33,615 nt of DNA from CAYMAX01 sp964388595 (lineage in GTDB: Bacteria; Bacteroidota; Bacteroidia; Bacteroidales; UBA932): contig CAYMAX010000012.1 of the NCBI GenBank assembly GCA_964388595.1, positions 1 to 33,615 on the forward strand, written 5' to 3'. The notes beneath the pieces were generated by a model, which saw only the letters and a program-made list of their open reading frames with translations, had not been told where the DNA came from and did not search any database. How positions within the stretch are numbered: the stretch's first letter is position 1; each line of letters begins with the position of its first letter. This document shows positions 22,806 to 31,540 of the stretch, one piece after another. Both the position numbers and the translations under genes were made by a program.

Positions 22806-22823
22806 CATCGGTTATTATTATCT

Positions 22824-24182
22824 ATGTATCGATACGATGACATAATAGCTTCTCAACGTGCGTTCTTTTCTTCTGAAAAGACACGAGATATTAATTATAG
22901 AATTGATGCTCTCAAAAAGCTTAAAGCTTCTATCATCAAGAATGAAGATAAGATAGCGGAGGCTATTTGGATGGATCTGCATAAATCACCGCAGGAGACT
23001 TATTTGACAGAGATTCGTGTTGTTAAGGAGGAACTTAAGAAGCATATTTCTTGTCTTAAAAAATGGTCTCGTCCACAGAAAGTGCATACACCTATTGAAC
23101 TTATGCCTGCCAAAAGTAGGATTATCTCTGAACCTTTGGGTATAGTTCTGATTATTGCTCCGTGGAATTATCCTTTTCAATTGCTCATCAATCCATTGGT
23201 AGGGGCAATATCTGCAGGTAATTGCGCTGTGCTTAAAGCCTCTCCGTACACTATGCATGTTGCTGATGTGTTGGAATCCCTGATATCGGAAATATTCCCA
23301 CCTGAATATATCACATTGCTGAAAGGCAACAGAGAAGTCAATAAAGAACTTCTTGACAGGCGTTTTGATTTCATATTCTTTACAGGAAGCCCTTCTCTTG
23401 GCAGAATTGTGATGGAGGCTGCATCCAAAAATCTAACACCTCTGGTTTTGGAATTGGGAGGTAAAAGTCCCTGTATTGTTGATAAAGATGCCAACCTTGA
23501 TATAGCAGCTCATCGCATGGCATGGGGGAAACTGATAAATGCCGGTCAGACCTGCATTGCACCTGATTATTTTTTCTTTCATTCTTCGATTAAAAGTGCT
23601 CTGGTCGAGAAACTTAAAAATGAGATACAGAAGCTCTACCGGGGTGATATGAAAGAGAATAAATTGTATCCTCGAATCGTCTCTGACAAAGCTTTTTCCC
23701 GTTTGGAATTGCTGATGAAAGATGGGAATATAGTATATGGAGGTGAGACAGACCGGAAAGAGAAATATATATCGCCTACTATTATCGATAATGTCAAACC
23801 TGAATACCCCATAATGCAAGAGGAAATATTCGGACCTCTTTTTCCCATTATGACTTTTGACGATATCGATGAAGTTGTTTCTTTTATTAATAATCGAGAA
23901 AAACCGCTTGCCCTTTACTATTTCGGCAAGGAATCCAAGGCTCGCAATGTGTTAGGACGCACTACATCCGGTGGGGCATGCATCAATGATATTATGATGC
24001 ATGTCGTTTCTGAAAATTTACCATTCGGTGGAGTAGGAAACAGCGGCATGGGTAAATATCACGGAAAAGAGAGTTTCGATCTCTTTTCCAACAAGCGTTC
24101 TGTCTTTTTCTCTTCAACTGCAGTCGATGCTCCATTTAAATATCCACCATTTAAGTATTTTAAATTAACACGTAAACTATGA
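22824..24182 (+). CDS. Aldehyde dehydrogenase, class 3-like
   Basis: This 452-residue NAD(P)-dependent enzyme oxidises aldehydes to acids. It has APWNYPFQLLINPLVGA (112-128), the cofactor-binding FTGSPSLGR (186-194), the general base Glu210 in LELGGKSP and the nucleophile Cys244 in NAGQTCIAPDY. The short length and C-terminal FGGVGNSGMGKYHGKESFDLFSNKR and KYPPFKYFKL sequences put it with the class 3 / AlkH-YwdH group, which often acts on medium or long aliphatic aldehydes and may associate with membranes. The start at 22824 (MYRYDD) was chosen because a longer in-frame extension would run into the antiporter gene and the promoter. It overlaps the next gene by 4 bases (ATGA). Confidence 0.93.
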   Translation: MYRYDDIIASQRAFFSSEKTRDINYRIDALKKLKASIIKNEDKIAEAIWMDLHKSPQETYLTEIRVVKEELKKHISCLKKWSRPQKVHTPIELMPAKSRIISEPLGIVLIIAPWNYPFQLLINPLVGAISAGNCAVLKASPYTMHVADVLESLISEIFPPEYITLLKGNREVNKELLDRRFDFIFFTGSPSLGRIVMEAASKNLTPLVLELGGKSPCIVDKDANLDIAAHRMAWGKLINAGQTCIAPDYFFFHSSIKSALVEKLKNEIQKLYRGDMKENKLYPRIVSDKAFSRLELLMKDGNIVYGGETDRKEKYISPTIIDNVKPEYPIMQEEIFGPLFPIMTFDDIDEVVSFINNREKPLALYYFGKESKARNVLGRTTSGGACINDIMMHVVSENLPFGGVGNSGMGKYHGKESFDLFSNKRSVFFSSTAVDAPFKYPPFKYFKLTRKL

Positions 24183-25171
24183 TGAAAAGATTCTCTTTAT
24201 TGACATTGATGTTTTTATCTCTAACTATTGTTATAATTTCTTCCTGTTCACCCAAAGAGGATAAAAAAGTGGAATGGGCCATCATCGTGCACGGAGGTGC
24301 AGGGGGAGATAGAAATGCGCCGCAGATGCCTGAAGAAATGCAGCAAAAATACAAAGATGCCCTTAATGAAGCGCTCAGCCTCGGCATTTCTATCATTACC
24401 AATGGTGGCGATGCAGTTGACGCAGTTCAGGCAGTATTGGTATATATGGAAGACAACCCACTGTTTAATGCAGGAAAAGGGGCTGTTCTCAATAGTGAAG
24501 GGAAGCATGAATTGGATGCTGCCATAATGGATGGCAGAGATCTCAATGCAGGTGCTGTGGCAGGACTTCGAGATGTCAAGAATCCCATAAAAGCTGCGAG
24601 AGCTGTGATGGATAGTTCCGTTCATGTCCTTCTTATGGGGGAAGGTGCCTCTAACTTTGCCAAAGAGCAGGGTCTTGAGATAGTCGATAATTCATATTTT
24701 GATAACGAATCTTCAGCTGCTGAAAGAAAGAAGATACTGTCAGGAAGACAAGGTAAGCCTCACGGTACTGTGGGTTGTGTGGCATTGGATAAAAAAGGCA
24801 ATCTTGCTGCTGCTACATCTACCGGCGGTATGAGTGGCAAAAAATGGGGACGGGTAGGAGATGTTCCCATCATAGGTGCAGGTACCTATGCAGACAATGA
24901 ATCGGTAGCAGTGTCAGGGACAGGTCATGGAGAGTTGTGGATAAGAAGAGTGGTCGGATTTGACATATCTGCACTTATGAAATATCAACACCTATCAGTG
25001 GAAGAAGCTGCTCACGAGGTGATTTGGGATAAAATTGATAAGATGAAAGGTTCCGGAGGTGGTGTTATCTGTGTAGATCATAACGGAAATATTGCAATGG
25101 AATTTAATACTGCATTGATGTTCCGTTCATACGCCACTTCTCAGGAAGGTCCTTGTGCTTTGATTTACTGA
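24179..25171 (+). CDS. Isoaspartyl peptidase/L-asparaginase, lipoprotein form
   Basis: This Ntn-hydrolase of the plant-type asparaginase family cleaves isoaspartyl dipeptides and L-asparagine after autoproteolysis. The catalytic Thr197 is in KPHGTVGCVALD (193-204). The substrate-binding GGMSGKKWGRVGD (216-228) and GAGTYAD (233-239), the alpha-subunit start IVHGGAGG (36-43) and NPLFNAGKGAVLN (93-105) are conserved. Unlike E. coli IaaA it carries a lipoprotein signal peptide with the lipobox IISSC (Cys23), so it is predicted to be membrane-anchored outside the cytoplasm. At 330 residues it is full length. It overlaps the aldehyde dehydrogenase by four bases and lies 5 bp before the MFS gene. 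Confidence 0.93.
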   Translation: MMKRFSLLTLMFLSLTIVIISSCSPKEDKKVEWAIIVHGGAGGDRNAPQMPEEMQQKYKDALNEALSLGISIITNGGDAVDAVQAVLVYMEDNPLFNAGKGAVLNSEGKHELDAAIMDGRDLNAGAVAGLRDVKNPIKAARAVMDSSVHVLLMGEGASNFAKEQGLEIVDNSYFDNESSAAERKKILSGRQGKPHGTVGCVALDKKGNLAAATSTGGMSGKKWGRVGDVPIIGAGTYADNESVAVSGTGHGELWIRRVVGFDISALMKYQHLSVEEAAHEVIWDKIDKMKGSGGGVICVDHNGNIAMEFNTALMFRSYATSQEGPCALIY

Positions 25172-25176
25172 TAGTT

Positions 25177-26355
25177 ATGTCTGATACTGTATTTGGTCTC
25201 AAAAAGAATGTTTTCTATATCGGTCTGACAAGTTTCTTTACCGACATTTCTACAAAGTTGATTTATAGTGTGATGCCGATGTTCCTTATGTCTATTGGAG
25301 CATCTAAGACATCCATATCACTTATAGAGGGGATAGCCGAGAGTACTGCTGCTTTTTTCAAAGCATTTTCAGGTTATCTCAGCGATAAAATCGGCAAGAA
25401 CAAAGTGTTTATGGTGATAGGATATCTTGTCACGACTATTATCACCCCATTATATTCATTAGTGAGATTGCCATACCAGGTGTTGATTCTCAGATTTGTC
25501 GAGAGGGTGGGTAAAGGAGTTCGCACGGCACCTCGTGACAGCCTTATCTGCAGTTCTATTGCTAAAAATGAAACGGGCAAGAATTTCGGATTTCACAAGG
25601 CGATGGACAATAGTGGAGCCATAGTCGGTCCCCTTTGTGCTTTTCTTCTTCTCTCTACACTCCATCTTGATTATTCTCATATTTTTCTGATAGCAGGAAT
25701 TCCGGCCATCTTGGGAGTGCTTACCATTCTCATTTTTATTAAAGACAACACAGGTAAAACTGGTAAAACGGTCACTAAAGCGACACTTAAACAATTGCCC
25801 AAGAGGTACTTCTTCTTTCTGGGAATCATCTTCATTTTCACACTTGGCAATTCGGCAGATGCTCTTCTGCTGGTCAAAACAGCTGAGACAGGGGTGAAGG
25901 AGGCTTACATTCCTTTTCTCTATATGATTTTCAATGTGGTGTCTGTATTGCTTTCTGTCCCAATCGGTAAACTATCAGATAAAATAGGTCGTGAAAAACT
26001 TATCATAGCCGGATTCTGCATCTATTCTGTGACATATTTTCTGTTTGGAAGATTCAATTCCATAAGTGTCTTTGTGGGGCTCTTCGTTATGTATGGGTGC
26101 TATTCTGCCTTAGTGGATGGTTCTCAAAAGGCATTGATATCCGATATAGTATCCCCGGAACTCAAAGGAACTGGTTTTGGTATCTACCATGCCGTACTTG
26201 GCATCACATTATTGCCGGCCAGTCTTATTGCAGGCACTCTTTATGATCGTTTGGGTTCAGATATGCCTTTCTATTTCGGGTCTGTGATGGCTATGCTTGC
26301 AGCTCTGTTGATGTTGATTTTCACACTTACCAAAAAGCGCAGTTCTATTCACTAA
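25177..26355 (+). CDS. MFS transporter
   Basis: This 392-residue protein has about twelve membrane helices in two halves, each with the MFS motif A: GYLSDKIGKNKVF after helix 2 and GKLSDKIGREKLI after helix 8. It has the further sequence RFVERVGKGVRTAPRDSLI in the loop after helix 4, seen in a group of uncharacterised bacterial MFS proteins. The substrate cannot be read from sequence. The start at 25177 (MSDTVFG) is preferred over an earlier in-frame codon that would run into the preceding gene. It follows the isoaspartyl peptidase after 5 bp, so a dipeptide, amino acid or drug is only a guess from context. Its end overlaps the convergent permease gene by 11 bp. Confidence 0.88.
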   Translation: MSDTVFGLKKNVFYIGLTSFFTDISTKLIYSVMPMFLMSIGASKTSISLIEGIAESTAAFFKAFSGYLSDKIGKNKVFMVIGYLVTTIITPLYSLVRLPYQVLILRFVERVGKGVRTAPRDSLICSSIAKNETGKNFGFHKAMDNSGAIVGPLCAFLLLSTLHLDYSHIFLIAGIPAILGVLTILIFIKDNTGKTGKTVTKATLKQLPKRYFFFLGIIFIFTLGNSADALLLVKTAETGVKEAYIPFLYMIFNVVSVLLSVPIGKLSDKIGREKLIIAGFCIYSVTYFLFGRFNSISVFVGLFVMYGCYSALVDGSQKALISDIVSPELKGTGFGIYHAVLGITLLPASLIAGTLYDRLGSDMPFYFGSVMAMLAALLMLIFTLTKKRSSIH

Positions 26356-28735
26356 TTATCGACTTGACAGGATTCTCGTTGGCAGACTTATAGCAGTCGA
26401 TGGCAACAACTGAGATAATGACTGCAAGAACAGCAACGGCTCCGATAATAAAAATCAATGGAGAGAGAGAGATCTTCTCCGCAAATTGCTGAAGCCATTT
26501 GTATGCAAGTAGATAGGAGCATATCGATCCTAACAGCACAGATGGAACGGCAATAATACAGATGTCCTTGATAAACAACGTCATCACTTCCGAAGTCACA
26601 GCTCCGTTTACTTTTCGTACAGCTATCTCTTTGCCACGCCTGTTGGTCTCGTCATTAGTATAACCTATAAGGCCTAAAAGGGCGATGAACAGAGTGACAA
26701 TGCTCCCTATAAGTACTGCATCTCTGAACTTGCGCTGCTTCTCGTAGAGATACCTCATCTCTTCCCTATAAGAGGTGATGACCACATCTTTATAATTAAT
26801 AAGATTGCGTACTGTACTTTGAATAGAGGCCAAAGTTTGAGAATCTTCTTTGGCGAGTTTTATCAATATGTATCCTATACCATAGTTGTAAGTGGTGTTC
26901 TCATCACCAAAAAACATCACACTTGGGCGTTCATCAAGATCAGATATTGATCCTATGCGATAATCTTCATATACGCAGGAAATCATGAAAGAGGGGTTAT
27001 AAATGGTGTCTGAAGTATGTTCTGTCACCATTATCTCCTTGCCGACAATACCATCACTCCAGTCTCTGAAAGGCTTCATGGCATCTATGAATTTTTTGCT
27101 TACGGCGACTTGATTTCTACGAGTTGGTGTCTCTCCCTCGAGTATTTTGATATTCATCATTTTCCAGTATCCTGCACTTACCCAGTACTGGTCTGCAATA
27201 TTGAATAAATCTCTATCTTCTCCGAGTAATCTGATATTATTGCCTGAAGAGCCCCGTATTGGAAGGTCATAAGAATTTTGGACATCCAATACATTGGGAA
27301 TTCTGTTTAGTTCTTCCATTACCATGGCTACTTCACGTTTGGGAGTAGTCTCTCCTATGGGTACAAGTATCACATTCTCGTAATCATAACCTGGGTTGCC
27401 GTCAGCCATCATATTGTATTGTTGTACTATGACTATCAGTAGTGATGTCAATATAGCAGTAGCAGCAAATTGGAATGAAAGTAATACCCGTTTCCACTTT
27501 CTCTTGGATTCTCTATAATTTCTAAACACAGTGGATACCGGTATCTTCTCAAAGAGATAGGAGGGGATAAGGCCCGACACTAAGAAAACGAGCGCACAAA
27601 CTACGAGAATGACTATTATGGCAATGGGCGAAAAGACAGACTTCAATGATGCCCCCAACAACTCTTCAATAGTCCCCCTAAAAGATAAAATGAGTATGGC
27701 TGCAATAACGAGAGAGAATAAAAGATGGATAAATGCCTCTGAAAGCATTAAACTTCGAATGTTTATTCCCTCTGCTCCATAGCATTTGCGAATGCCAATC
27801 TCTTTGGTTCTGCGGACCAATGATGATATAACTACGAGAATGTAGTTCATCACAGATGTTAAAATCAGAATAAAAGCAAGAAATGAGAGCAAAACGATGG
27901 TATTGCGAACATGAGGACTACCAGAATATAAAGAATTAAAGGGGAGTAAAATATATGTGAGCATACCTCCTTCCTCTTCGAGCTTTTCGATGTCTTGATT
28001 TTCAAGTTGCATCTTTCTGATACCTGATATGACATCTTCTCCTTTAGGATCAACACCTTTTGCCAACCGTAGGTAAGAGCGATATCGGTCATTACCCATC
28101 CATCTTTCTCTACTCGAGCGATGTATAATCTGTATAGATACGAGAACATCATATCTTAATATGCTGTTCTCGGGGAAATCCTCAAATACACCATCGATAG
28201 TGATGGGAGCAGTTGGATATGTCTCATTGAAAATAGTCTTTCCAATGACACCGTCGATTCCTCCCAAATTATCAGCCATGGTTTTGGATATCATGGCATG
28301 CCAAGGGAGTGATAGAGCTTTGACGGGGTCACCAACCAGAATAGGTCGTTGAAATACTTTGAAGAAATTGCTATCAGCGAGCATGGTCGTGGCACTTATC
28401 TTCTCTTTTTCTGCTGTGTAGAATACATTTTTAGCAAAATCAGTGAGCATTGTGGCACATTCAACGCCGGGGACATAATCTTGAAAGCCTTGAGCAATAG
28501 CTCCACTTACAGTTTCATACGTGCGATTATCAGGATCTTGACTATAGTGACAATAGGTCTGGATGGAATAGATTCTTTCGTTATCCGGGAAAAATCTCTC
28601 GTAAGAGGACTCAAACAACACTTTTGCTATCAGGACAATACCTATGGCCAGCCCCACGCCGAGGGATAGAACCTTGATGATATTGCCATTCCCTTTGCGA
28701 AAGAAAGTTCTTAATGCATATCCAATATTTCTCAT
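26345..28735 (-). CDS. ABC transporter permease, MacB/FtsX family (duplicated type), no adjacent ATPase
   Basis: This 796-residue protein has the same doubled layout as the permease at 17298-19658: an N-terminal helix (about 19-41), a periplasmic MacB-like domain (45-275), three helices (about 280-400), a helix after KRKWKRVLLSFQFA (about 418-440), a second periplasmic domain and a last FtsX set (about 680-785). The coupling segment is ETNRRGKEIAVRKVNGAVTSEVMTLF and the end is SANENPVKSIISE. It is the third gene of tolC-hlyD-permease, 22 bp after hlyD. No ATPase gene is in this operon; the ABC ATPase 6 kb away is the obvious partner. Cargo is unknown; the set fits a tripartite MacAB-TolC-like exporter. 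Confidence 0.92.
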   Translation of the reverse strand: MRNIGYALRTFFRKGNGNIIKVLSLGVGLAIGIVLIAKVLFESSYERFFPDNERIYSIQTYCHYSQDPDNRTYETVSGAIAQGFQDYVPGVECATMLTDFAKNVFYTAEKEKISATTMLADSNFFKVFQRPILVGDPVKALSLPWHAMISKTMADNLGGIDGVIGKTIFNETYPTAPITIDGVFEDFPENSILRYDVLVSIQIIHRSSRERWMGNDRYRSYLRLAKGVDPKGEDVISGIRKMQLENQDIEKLEEEGGMLTYILLPFNSLYSGSPHVRNTIVLLSFLAFILILTSVMNYILVVISSLVRRTKEIGIRKCYGAEGINIRSLMLSEAFIHLLFSLVIAAILILSFRGTIEELLGASLKSVFSPIAIIVILVVCALVFLVSGLIPSYLFEKIPVSTVFRNYRESKRKWKRVLLSFQFAATAILTSLLIVIVQQYNMMADGNPGYDYENVILVPIGETTPKREVAMVMEELNRIPNVLDVQNSYDLPIRGSSGNNIRLLGEDRDLFNIADQYWVSAGYWKMMNIKILEGETPTRRNQVAVSKKFIDAMKPFRDWSDGIVGKEIMVTEHTSDTIYNPSFMISCVYEDYRIGSISDLDERPSVMFFGDENTTYNYGIGYILIKLAKEDSQTLASIQSTVRNLINYKDVVITSYREEMRYLYEKQRKFRDAVLIGSIVTLFIALLGLIGYTNDETNRRGKEIAVRKVNGAVTSEVMTLFIKDICIIAVPSVLLGSICSYLLAYKWLQQFAEKISLSPLIFIIGAVAVLAVIISVVAIDCYKSANENPVKSIISE

Positions 28736-28757
28736 ATCTATTATTTATATTTATTAA

Positions 28758-30008
28758 TTAGTTCAGTACCAATATTTCATTGTTGCCGTAGTTCTCGTAA
28801 CTGGAGATTATCACTTTCTCTCCAGCTTTCAGCCCTTCAAGCACTTCGTAGTATTGAGGGTTTTGTCTTCCGATGCGGATGGTACGTTTGAAAGCTTTTG
28901 TACCGTCTTCACTTACGACGAATATCCATGTACCACCGGTTTTCTGGTAAAAAGAGCCTCGTGGGATGATAATGGCTTCTGCAGGCTGTCCGAGTTCGAG
29001 ATTGATGTAATATGTTTGTCCGGTACGGATATTCTCAGGACGTTCTCCTGTGAATCGAAAATCTGTTTTGAACTGTCCGTTCTTGACATCCGGGTATACT
29101 TTGCTGACAGTGAGAGGGAATTGATTGTTTTGCCTTTCAAATGAGGCATCGAGTCCGGCACGAACTCTATCGATATAGTGTTCATCTATCAGTGCTTCGA
29201 TTTTATATTCAGACAGATCGTTAATCTGACCAATATTGGAGCCGGTAGAGACAGATTGACCCAGAACAATGTTAAGTGAGCCGAGCTGACCATCGATGGG
29301 AGATTTGACATTCAAATTGTCCACCCTTTGACGAACCAAACTCATACTTCTGCGCATATTGTTGAGGCTCTCCTCCATATTTTTAACTTGTGAAGAACGA
29401 TATGTAGAATCCTGTATCTGGCGTGCAATGACTAATCTGCGATTGGTGACAGCGAGGTCATAGTCTTCCTTTGCCTGAATATAATCTTCTTTTGCAATCA
29501 GATTTTCATTGTAGAGCCTCTCATTTTGCTTGAACTTTCTCTCTTTACGGGCGACATCAAGATTGAGTTGGACGCGTTCTTTTTCAAGATTGAGTTTTTC
29601 TTGATACATAGCAAGTTCGGTATTGCGCTGTATGTTTTCCTTCTCTGCAAGAGATGCTTCGCTTTCAAGAATTTGAAGTGTGAGTTGTGAGTTGCTCAGG
29701 CGGAGAATAATATCTCCCTTTTTGACCATGGTACCTTCTTCTACTACTTTCTGTTCCACAACTCCCCCTTCCAGCGGAGTAAGTTGGATAGTGGTAATGG
29801 GCTGAACCTGACCATTTATTCTTACGAAATCATTAAATAATCCACTTTCTGCAGTGCCAATGATTACTGATCTGCTATCTACTTTTAATGTTGCTTTGTG
29901 ATTGCCGAATATGAGCCACAAAACGAAGACAATTATCAAAACACCACCGATGATATAAGGGATGTGTTTTTTAGTTAATCCTTTCTTTTTTTCAATAACT
30001 CTGTCCAT
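28758..30008 (-). CDS. HlyD/MacA-type periplasmic adaptor
   Basis: This 416-residue membrane-fusion protein bridges an inner-membrane transporter and an outer-membrane TolC channel. It starts with basic residues and one membrane helix (about 17-37, YIIGGVLIIVFVLWLIFG). Next come a first lipoyl half with VEEGTMVKKGDIILRLSN (about 93-110), a long coiled-coil hairpin (about 115-230, rich in E/K/L/N), the second lipoyl half with SPIDGQLGSLNIVLGQSV (about 235-252), and beta-barrel and membrane-proximal domains with the late VEGLKAGEKVIIS-like 'LEGLKAGEKVIISSY'. It lies between tolC (13 bp) and the permease (22 bp). Confidence 0.93.
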   Translation of the reverse strand: MDRVIEKKKGLTKKHIPYIIGGVLIIVFVLWLIFGNHKATLKVDSRSVIIGTAESGLFNDFVRINGQVQPITTIQLTPLEGGVVEQKVVEEGTMVKKGDIILRLSNSQLTLQILESEASLAEKENIQRNTELAMYQEKLNLEKERVQLNLDVARKERKFKQNERLYNENLIAKEDYIQAKEDYDLAVTNRRLVIARQIQDSTYRSSQVKNMEESLNNMRRSMSLVRQRVDNLNVKSPIDGQLGSLNIVLGQSVSTGSNIGQINDLSEYKIEALIDEHYIDRVRAGLDASFERQNNQFPLTVSKVYPDVKNGQFKTDFRFTGERPENIRTGQTYYINLELGQPAEAIIIPRGSFYQKTGGTWIFVVSEDGTKAFKRTIRIGRQNPQYYEVLEGLKAGEKVIISSYENYGNNEILVLN

Positions 30009-30022
30009 ATTATTTGTTTATT

Positions 30023-31369
30023 TTATTCTTGTGATAAATAGGGGATACCTCTGTAATAATTGACCACCTTAGTCTTGATAAGATAGGTGAGAGCAGCATT
30101 GAGAGTCTCTGCACGAGCGACAAGTAAATTGTTGGAACTGGTCTGAAGTTCGATTATGCTTATGAGTCCCTCTTTGTATTTTTGAACATTGGCCTGATAT
30201 GCTATCTCTGTGGCTGCTTCTTTTTTATCTGCCTGTATATAGATTTTGGCAGCTCCTTCCATCTCCTGTACAGCCTTCGTGATTTCTATTTCCACTTCTT
30301 GAAGTTTCTGCTCCTTTTGATATTGTGCTATGCGGTAATTGTTGCGGGATTTGACCATATTGCCTTGTCTGGAAAGAGCATTGAAAATGGGGATGCTTAC
30401 CACTATTCCCACATATTCACCGAGATTGTTGCCAAGTTGAGTGCCAAAAGGTTTGGAAATATTGTCGCTATTGACATAAGACATATAAGCAGTAGATACA
30501 TTGCCCAGAGCATAAATATTGGGAAGAAGTTGCCAAGTAGCGGTTTTTAATTTGAGTTGGGCTGTGCGTTCGGCATACTCTGACATTTTGATGCCGGGGA
30601 GAAAGTTTTTGGCACTGGCGAAAATGCTGTCAGCCTGATATTTATCCAAGAAAGGGTCTACCATCCATACTACAGCAGTATCTATCGTAAGCTCTTGTTC
30701 AAGAGGATAATACATAAGCCCTTTTAGATTGATGAGTTCGCTTTCGAGATCATTTTCAGCTTTGATATGGTTATAATCGTCCGAGGCAACTTTTGCCTCT
30801 ACTTGAAGTAGGTCTGCCTTTGATTTTCTTCCTAGTTCTTCCATCACTTTGGTTTGCCTGAGAGTCTCCTTGCTTTCAAGTAGCTGTTCGGCTGTAATCT
30901 TCTCCATACCTATCTTATGAAGAACATTGAAATAACTCTGCATGGTGGTGAGGCAGACATTGTCTTCTATTTGTTGATATTCGGCTACTCCCGATATCTT
31001 AGCTATTTTGGCCATTTTGTAACCATTAACCACACTAAACCCGTTGAAAATGGTGTAATTACCTGACACACTATAGCTGTTGTTAAAAGAAGTGATATTG
31101 CTATAAATATTGGTCTCAGGGTCGATAGAACGTCCAAAATTGGCGTATGCAGCAGTTTGAGCCGATACTTGTGGAATCCATTTGAGATATGATTCTCTGT
31201 AATCGATTTTGGTATTTGCATTGGTCGCTTCCTGAATCTTGACTTTTCGAGAGTTCTCTATGGCATAAAGCATACAGTCTCTCAAACTCCAAATTTTGGA
31301 TGGCTCTTGAGCAAATGACCCTACAGATGTTATGATAATAAACAGAATACAAAAAAACGATCTTTTCAT
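30023..31369 (-). CDS. TolC-family outer-membrane efflux protein
   Basis: This 448-residue precursor has a signal peptide ending VGSFAQ (residue 21). Two OEP repeats follow (about 28-220 and 235-435), each with long amphipathic helices and short beta-strands, as in TolC. Typical pieces are WSLRDCMLYAIENSRKVKIQEA near the start, YTIFNGF, VGIVVSIPIFNALSRQGNM in the second repeat, and the late YKEGLISIIELQTSSNNLLVARA. It is the first gene of the efflux operon and has a candidate sigma-54 promoter about 30 bp upstream. It is divergent from the NtrC-type regulator gene. Confidence 0.94.
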   Translation of the reverse strand: MKRSFFCILFIIITSVGSFAQEPSKIWSLRDCMLYAIENSRKVKIQEATNANTKIDYRESYLKWIPQVSAQTAAYANFGRSIDPETNIYSNITSFNNSYSVSGNYTIFNGFSVVNGYKMAKIAKISGVAEYQQIEDNVCLTTMQSYFNVLHKIGMEKITAEQLLESKETLRQTKVMEELGRKSKADLLQVEAKVASDDYNHIKAENDLESELINLKGLMYYPLEQELTIDTAVVWMVDPFLDKYQADSIFASAKNFLPGIKMSEYAERTAQLKLKTATWQLLPNIYALGNVSTAYMSYVNSDNISKPFGTQLGNNLGEYVGIVVSIPIFNALSRQGNMVKSRNNYRIAQYQKEQKLQEVEIEITKAVQEMEGAAKIYIQADKKEAATEIAYQANVQKYKEGLISIIELQTSSNNLLVARAETLNAALTYLIKTKVVNYYRGIPYLSQE

Positions 31370-31397
31370 TGCCTTAGTAATAATCTTGCTTCATATT

Positions 31398-31413
31398 TAC
31401 ACTAAGTATGCCA
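31398..31413 (-). promoter_or_regulatory. Candidate sigma-54 promoter of tolC-hlyD-permease
   Basis: On the minus strand TGGCATACTTAGTGTA fits the -24 TGGCAC at five of six positions and the -12 TTGCA at three of five, with the GC reduced to GT at the correct ten-base gap. The predicted start is near 31388, 19 nt before the ATG. A match on its own is weak. The adjacent sigma-54-dependent regulator gene and a similar site in front of the ATPase operon strengthen it. Confidence 0.4.
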
Positions 31414-31476
31414 CAATGTGTAATTGTCAATGAATCAGAGCAGTATAAGGTAATAAACAAATAAAATATGTCTAAT

Positions 31477-31505
31477 TATTTGACACGACTGTAAAAATAT
31501 TTGAC
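31477..31505. repeat. TATTTGAC direct repeats and GACTGT element between tolC and the regulator gene
   Basis: TATTTGAC at 31477-31484 is repeated exactly at 31498-31505, 21 bp apart (two helical turns). GACTGT (31487-31492) lies between them, starting 75 bp from the inner C of the tolC -24 GG. The block is about 90-115 bp upstream of the predicted tolC start, a normal enhancer distance for NtrC-type proteins. It is also close to the regulator's own promoter, which allows autoregulation. Confidence 0.45.
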
Positions 31506-31513
31506 TTTTATAT

Positions 31514-31521
31514 TACCTTTG
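31514..31521 (+). promoter_or_regulatory. -7 box for the response regulator-kinase genes
   Basis: TACCTTTG fits TAnnTTTG, 19 bases before the ATG at 31541. TTTG occurs at 31500-31503 and 31479-31482, but neither is at the normal -33 spacing. Confidence 0.55.
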
Positions 31522-31540
31522 GCAACAATAAAATTAAGGT

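Noticed and set aside
22749..22823. Longer N-terminus for the aldehyde dehydrogenase
   Set aside because: The extension runs in another frame through the antiporter's last codons and over a promoter; ATG 22824 gives the usual protein length.
22740..22830. Frameshift at the end of the antiporter gene
   Set aside because: The last TrkA-C domain is slightly short, but the other frames downstream give no family-like sequence, so the stop at 22791 was kept.
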